This document shows positions 61,801 through 64,000 of a stretch of 64,000 nucleotides of DNA, in pieces. Source of the stretch: Blastobasis lacticolella (Eukaryota; Arthropoda; Insecta; Lepidoptera; Blastobasidae); the NCBI GenBank assembly GCA_905147135.1, contig LR990053.1:5406501-5470500 (forward strand), given 5' to 3'. The notes beneath the pieces were generated by a model. That model was not told the origin of the DNA. It searched no databases and worked only from the letters and a program-made list of their open reading frames with translations. Made by a program: the position numbers and the translations under genes. Every line of letters begins with the position of its first letter. Position 1 is the first letter of the stretch.

Positions 61801-64000
61801 TATAACGAAAGCGCCAAAACTTAATTCGACACAAGACTTGACGCCGCAATCAAGTTCGGCTGCTGCCACGAAGCCCTACCACTACGAACCGTACGTTAAC
61901 GATCACGGCACGACTGCCAATGATGTCATCACGACGGAAGCTTCCACCAGTACCACAACCACCACTACAACGGTAAAACCTTCGACGTCTACCACAAAAC
62001 CCACCACAAAGCCTACCACAACGACTACAACAGAAAGCCAAACATCGACACCAGATTCACAGTCAAACAGTAAAACTAAAAATCGCTTCCGGCAATCAAC
62101 GTTGTTGCAAAAGGGTACATCAGTTAACCACGACAAATGGACTGGTACCCCGATACCAGGAACTGCCCCAGAAAAATTACGGAACCTGACACGAAGTAAA
62201 TATCCACCTAGAAGAAAGGGTTCAAATTTCCAGGGCTATGTTACATCTACTAAACACGAAAGAGACGAAAATGACAATTCAAGTATTATGAAATTGACAA
62301 CAGAATCTTCGAAAACATCACCGTTAACAGTTCAAATAAAGGACCAAGACAGTGACGACAAGGTAGATGTTAATAAAGAATCATTCGATGACGACAACGT
62401 TCAGGATGAATACGAAGATGACGAAGAGGACGTTGAAGAAGCGGCACTTTCAAACGAATACCTATTTCCAAGTACAACACTGAGCGCGATATCAAACGAA
62501 ATCATAGAGCCTGAGCAAGTTGTACCCACACTCTACACTGCACCAAAGAACAAAACAAAATGTAAAAAAAAACACCATAATTCCACAAGTGAAGCTACCG
62601 CCCACGATCAACAAAACGAAGAGCAGGCAACTACAACGCAGAAAGAGACAACTACAGAAAAAATTGACGATTTCTTCGACTTTTTAACGGAAGATAGCAT
62701 TTCACAAAAAGCGACGTCGCCACCAGCTGCACATGAAGAACAAGAGAGTTCAAAGCACGATAAATACGTGAAGATTGATAAAGAATTGCAAAGTTTTCTT
62801 GATTCACTGAACAACGAAGACAATGATTTCGATGAACCGTCCGAAACCTACGACGACGACGCAACAGATGAGTCACAGTCCTCGCTCGAAGACGACGAGT
62901 CGCCATTCAACAATGACCAGGAAAATGCTGAAGCGAGAGACAGTGACGGCTACGACATTGATTACACAACCAGACCATATGCAGATCCATATAGTTTACT
63001 TGAATTATTTTCAATGGAATAGATTGAACAATACTGCTAGTAATTCTTATAATGTTTGCAGTTTCCTATAAGAATCTCAAAGCAAATTAATTGAGTAATC
63101 AACGAATTTTGTTATGTTCATGTGAAGTCATGTTGCAAAGAACATAGTAAAAAGCATTTATTTCTTAGCAATCCTCATACTATACAACATACAATTAGCA
63201 CAATTCCTATGATGTATATATTTCAATGTGTACCGATGTGTAAATATTTCAACATTCCTAGATAAGTGTAGATTAAGATGAAATGACCGCATTTTTTTAC
63301 GAAAAATAAATTTAGATTTCTAAATTGTCTTATATCCTACCTGCACCTTCCATTGAATATTTGTAAATTGGCTCTGGCTTCAAGGGTACAAAGGTTGCGA
63401 ATGTCTCAGGAACCATTTCTTTGATCCGAGTATGATATGATAATCTGAAACAAATACATTTTACACATTAATACTGAAATATTTAAGGTAGATTTAAGGC
63501 TACAATATGTAAAACTTATACCTGAGACACTTGCCAAGGACTTCTCTAATAAATCTGGGTTTGGGGTGGTCTTCATCAAGTTGAGTCACAGATTCCCAGT
63601 CCTCCCATGACCATCGATACTGGAAGTTACTCAAATGGTATGCGAACCAATTAACAAATCTGGAATGAAAATATTAGGTATAAAATAATTATAATTATTT
63701 GTTAAATTTAATTAAGTAGGCTAGTATATTCGGGTAGCCAGCAGGCACGGTGTGATAATATTTTTTAATATATTCTGATCTAAAACTAACACAGAATGGA
63801 ATATGTCTGCCAAAATAGTTTATGATATAGCACTACAAGGATGAAAAGTTTTGCGTATAGTATTCAGTACTCACCTATCAAAACAAGCAATATTCATGGT
63901 ATCAATTCTTGTAAACAATATTTCAGTTGCTTGGGCTAAAACTTGAGGCATTGTGGAAGGCTGCAGTTTACACAGTTCAATCAATACAGCTCCATAGCAT
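43893..64000 (-). CDS. NCBP1: Nuclear cap-binding protein subunit 1 (CBP80), C-terminal half, 8 exons in window
   Basis: CBP80 binds CBP20 to form the nuclear cap-binding complex, acting in splicing, export and decay of capped RNA. Exons (minus): >64000-63875, 63659-63522, 63444-63341, 48061-47811, 47093-46850, 45769-45654, 44712-44524 and 44006-43893, totalling 426 residues to the TAG stop. All phases close. Matches to the third MIF4G-like domain: [133 protein letters not shown] and [12 protein letters not shown]. The 45654-45769 exon is low-complexity, with acidic Ser and a KKKK run. The N-terminal half lies beyond the right edge. One intron is 15.3 kb and holds a LINE and a nested gene. 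Confidence 0.96.
44105..44265 (-). mobile_element. Short interspersed repeat in the last NCBP1 intron
   Basis: GCAACGCATTGGTAACTCCC, TATCCATAGGCGGCAGTGAC, CGCTTTCCATCAGCTGG and CCGTATAACATAAAAAAAG; same family as 41165-41358. Confidence 0.7.
44800..45075 (+). pseudogene. LINE reverse-transcriptase C-terminal remnant (RTE-like) with GAT tail
   Basis: Translation reads [20 protein letters not shown] followed by VLRKPQE and, after stops and shifts, [12 protein letters not shown] and a GATGATGAT tail. LRWFGHV is characteristic of the C-terminal end of these elements. It lies antisense to NCBP1 in an intron. Confidence 0.7.
45405..45530 (-). mobile_element. LINE 3'UTR fragment (minus) in NCBP1 intron
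   Basis: The minus strand reads GGCCTGCTGGAAGAAATTTC, then TGTACAATAAACAGTTAAAT and an AATAATAAT tail. It is related to 6690-6835. Confidence 0.5.
45834..46095. repeat. MITE in NCBP1 intron
   Basis: GAGCTTGTCTAAGCTGAAAT with GACGCGC at the left mirrors GCGCGTC with ATTTCAGCTTAGACGAGCTC at the right. About 200 bp of interior is non-coding. Confidence 0.82.
47163..47430 (-). mobile_element. SINE (minus) in NCBP1 intron
   Basis: On the plus strand: ATCATCTTGGCGTTAATGTC, CGGAGTCCGCCTTGACCATA, CAGGTAATTACAGTGGAGCG, TGACCTCCGTGACCCTGCTA and AGGGGAACCTGACCAGATTG. This is the reverse complement of the SINE body at 36545-36830, and the tRNA head is missing. Confidence 0.7.
48420..48765 (+). pseudogene. 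LINE C-terminal fragment and 3'UTR
   Basis: Translation near 48435-48500 gives [20 protein letters not shown], the usual last residues of CR1/L2-like ORF2 proteins. The 3'UTR has TTTAAGTCTGCCAATTGC and GTGCAATAAAGAGG. Same orientation as the large LINE that follows, but a different family. Confidence 0.55.
48770..49098. other. NCBP1 intron sequence before the LINE
   Basis: No gene seen. A moderately GC-rich patch at 48830-49015 has only a short minus-strand frame without domains. Confidence 0.4.
49107..49777 (+). CDS. LINE ORF1 protein, 5'-truncated (coiled coil plus RRM-like domain)
   Basis: The frame is open from the truncation edge through [15 protein letters not shown] to a TAA at 49775-49777. 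The first part has heptad-like helices ([20 protein letters not shown]). The second resembles the RNA-binding ORF1p type ([29 protein letters not shown]). ORF1 proteins of this type coat the element RNA. No in-frame Met exists near the 5' edge. The frame ends CCA AAA AAC TAA, inside the frameshift heptamer described separately. Confidence 0.75.
49768..49774 (+). promoter_or_regulatory. Slippery heptamer A_AAA_AAC, candidate -1 ribosomal frameshift site
   Basis: In the ORF1 frame the codons are CCA AAA AAC TAA, so A AAA AAC is in the exact register for a -1 slip. After the slip, reading continues CTA AAT ACC and so on into ORF2 without a stop. ORF2's frame is open from 49717, so the two frames overlap at the site. 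No strong downstream stem was seen. Confidence 0.65.
49774..52662 (+). CDS. LINE ORF2: apurinic-type endonuclease and reverse transcriptase, uninterrupted
   Basis: From 49861 there are 933 uninterrupted codons ([19 protein letters not shown] onward). EN motifs: NSRS at the start, SETW near 35, FGDFNIDLL near 134 and SDHRQ near 203. RT motifs: [12 protein letters not shown] near 441, [14 protein letters not shown] near 500, [23 protein letters not shown] near 569, [18 protein letters not shown] and LYADDT near 658. The protein nicks target DNA and reverse-transcribes the element RNA. No AUG occurs before about codon 313, so translation must enter from upstream. Upstream of 49861 the same frame stays open back through the frameshift site. 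No disabling mutation was seen. Confidence 0.93.
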   Translation, partial: LNTVPKPTSKDKTYEIIDNYVKLKSKKSRLNILYINSRSICNKFDELKCILSAITTTTHLVLLSETWIKSEEHALTFRLPNYTHYYNYRTDKTGGGVSIFAHNDLKHSLSESTYSGGNNYLWLSLERYALNIGLVYNPGNTDFDEFIGTFESQLQQRKRGIVFGDFNIDLLEKSKKKQKYTNCLSAANYKVLNPIKKKYHTRGSSSKKSILDHVITSLKNDSYHLTYIDTSFSDHRQIHVTLEKHRPPRKERVTYKTLNYEKLYRRVEASQLLSTEDFDQFEKTLKQQIEQSSENKTKILNLPKQDWIQKKIIEEINKRNELWVNLQKDLDNTTLQTQFKMQKDITAKLIKSSKDTYYYTQLTNCSKKPKKLWNIINELSNNKLKSSCAPPKLKINSKIITDPTEICSSFNSYFSSIGSILAQKILSKLQNIQDNIPPKNTNIHAQKLIDFAPTTNEEVLKIIDNLDPNSTTGLDGISTKAIKCIKTLIVPGLVACFNKCLSEGYFPDILKTAKVSPIYKSGTKSDPGNYRPISVLPVLSKILEKILHKRLKTHLESINFITNRQFGFRRKRNTLAATIDLITKIRQNIDDKKIVLGVFIDLQKAFDTVSHSLLINKLENIGIGGSALNMFKSYLQNRQQIVKINDFQSSPLPISYGIPQGSILGPLLFTIYINTVCDLDLHAHITLYADDTCLFYFGSSIQNIIEKAQKDLNTLHIWLQANLLTINVSKTSYIIFKAKNKSIPSYASLRINNTPIQEKQVEKYLGLRLDSRLTFDVHIDHIKNKLSSLMGSLRGIVRCFPRNVRILIYNSLVKSHLMHLIEIWGSASKTKLSELQIIQNKLVKIIFHYSYLTPTNKIYKKTNLMNIKELHNYCMCTIIWKILNENIYIPITLTKLGQVSKRSTRRANYLVLPKIRTNYGKKMLTYEGAQLFNNLPSNIKTTETYIEFKRKLNDFILKECRI
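52858..53335. other. NCBP1 intron, no gene seen
   Basis: AT-rich DNA after the LINE. No supported feature. Confidence 0.4.
53338..53612 (-). repeat. Dispersed repeat of the CCGTGTGG family (minus)
   Basis: The plus strand shows GTCCACTGCTGGGCTTGAGC, TCTCCACGCTAGACAGGCGG, CTGCTCCCATTTTC and TCTGCCGGACACCACACGGC, the reverse complement of 12850-13135 blocks. Confidence 0.65.
54255..54410. repeat. Foldback element (CGCGCTCCGTACAAACG)
   Basis: TTTCCCGATCGCGCTCCGTA with CAAACGTAGTTT at the left mirrors AAACCACGTTTG with TACGGAGCGCGCTCAGGAAA at the right, around an 80 bp AT-rich centre. One arm recurs at 2934-2970. Confidence 0.78.
54415..54515 (+). repeat. Dispersed repeat piece
   Basis: TCATCACTGCGAACTCCAAG, CCGCCTGATAAGTTTGGAGA and CAGTTATGGGCTG belong to the CCGTGTGG family. 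Confidence 0.5.
55076..55231 (+). repeat. Exact-length 78-bp tandem duplication, two units
   Basis: Units 55076-55153 and 55154-55231 both begin GACTAATAAAAT and end CCACTGGGGACC. They differ at only about two positions (ATA/ATG and CGT/CAT). The 128-residue open frame running through it has no recognisable domain. Confidence 0.9.
55490..55685 (+). mobile_element. LINE C-terminal remnant
   Basis: CAGCTGGATGCGGAAGGAAC, AGGACCGGCATGTTAGAG and ATCTCTGGGGGAGGCC, then GCCCAGCAATGGGCGTC and a GATGATGA tail. Confidence 0.55.
55690..56430. other. NCBP1 intron / upstream of nested gene, no gene seen
   Basis: AT-rich with unsupported short frames. Confidence 0.4.
56440..56760 (+). promoter_or_regulatory. 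CpG-rich promoter / 5'UTR region of the nested gene
   Basis: A dense CpG block (GGCGGGGCGCGCGCGCGCAG, CCGCGCCAACAGACGCGCCC) ends about 150 bp before the ATG at 56760 and is the only such island in this intron. ATGGATG|GTAAGG at about 56515 could be a 5'UTR donor. Start site not determined. Confidence 0.45.
56760..63022 (+). CDS. Uncharacterised secreted Thr-rich mucin-like acidic protein, 2 exons, 1084 aa, nested in NCBP1 intron
   Basis: Exon 1 (56760-56810) encodes a signal peptide ([17 protein letters not shown]; a second in-frame ATG at 56772 is also usable) with donor GTGAGT. Exon 2 (59819-63022) follows acceptor TTTACAG in phase 0, starts [13 protein letters not shown] and runs 1067 codons to TAG. 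Regions: Pro/Ala-rich 30-70; a possibly folded part about 75-230 ([55 protein letters not shown]); His/Pro/Tyr-rich basic about 270-500; Thr-rich mucin-like about 600-770 ([35 protein letters not shown]) broken by basic RKRKRTR; acidic about 870-905 ([12 protein letters not shown]); acidic tail. Few Cys, no membrane anchor. The secretory route is inferred from the leader and Thr-rich regions; function unknown, family not recognised. An exon between 56811 and 59818 is not excluded. Confidence 0.8.
56811..59818. other. Intron of the nested gene, no gene seen
   Basis: About 3 kb of mostly AT-rich DNA. Short frames at 57222-58030 have no domains. A local tandem motif (CCTTTAAACATACACTGCGA, twice) lies at 58890-58960. 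Small repeat traces only. Confidence 0.45.
63305..63310 (+). terminator. Poly(A) signal AATAAA of the nested gene
   Basis: AATAAA 283 nt after the nested stop codon and 31 bp before the NCBP1 exon that begins at 63341 on the opposite strand. Confidence 0.6.

Overview
The window looks like a piece of a lepidopteran (moth or butterfly) nuclear chromosome. Genes are split by introns with GT/AG junctions, the background is AT-rich with small CpG-rich islands at first exons, and introns and intergenic DNA are full of repeat types I associate with moth genomes: tRNA-headed SINEs, LINE 3' ends with (GAT)n tails, and short foldback (MITE-like) elements. Species was not determined.

Layout. (1) 303-4753, probably to about 10150, minus strand: the 5' part of a tropomyosin gene (Tm1-like). 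It has a muscle-type first coding exon (4602-4715), exon 2 (2355-2480) and an internal alternative first exon encoding a 242-residue disordered N-terminus (303-1028). The shared downstream exons lie off the left edge. (2) 10300-24600: gene-poor DNA with dispersed repeats, including a dead LINE reverse-transcriptase fragment interrupted by a foldback element (20740-21785). (3) 24642-31013, minus: a complete six-exon MRG15 / MORF4L1 chromatin gene. (4) 31100-35050: a roughly 300 bp inverted repeat with a 2.4 kb spacer, next to the MRG15 5' end, and an unassigned candidate terminal exon. (5) 35116-42962, plus: a complete six-exon fructose-1,6-bisphosphatase gene. (6) 43893 to beyond 64000, minus: the C-terminal half of NCBP1 (CBP80), convergent with FBPase. 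Its 15.3 kb intron (48062-63340) holds a non-LTR retrotransposon with an intact ORF2, and a nested opposite-strand gene (56760-63022) for a 1084-residue secreted, Thr-rich, acidic protein that I do not recognise.

The host genes do not form a functional cluster; they are ordinary neighbours (cytoskeleton, chromatin, gluconeogenesis, RNA cap binding). The points most worth a second look are: a perfect A_AAA_AAC -1 frameshift heptamer joining LINE ORF1 to an AUG-less ORF2; the nested mucin-like gene whose poly(A) signal abuts an NCBP1 splice site; an FBPase splice acceptor whose pyrimidine tract is replaced by a 21-A run from a repeat; and FBPase substitutions at two AMP-site positions. Gene models were made by hand from splice-site phase and remembered family sequences. 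Exon phases close exactly for all complete models, but no alignment program was run.
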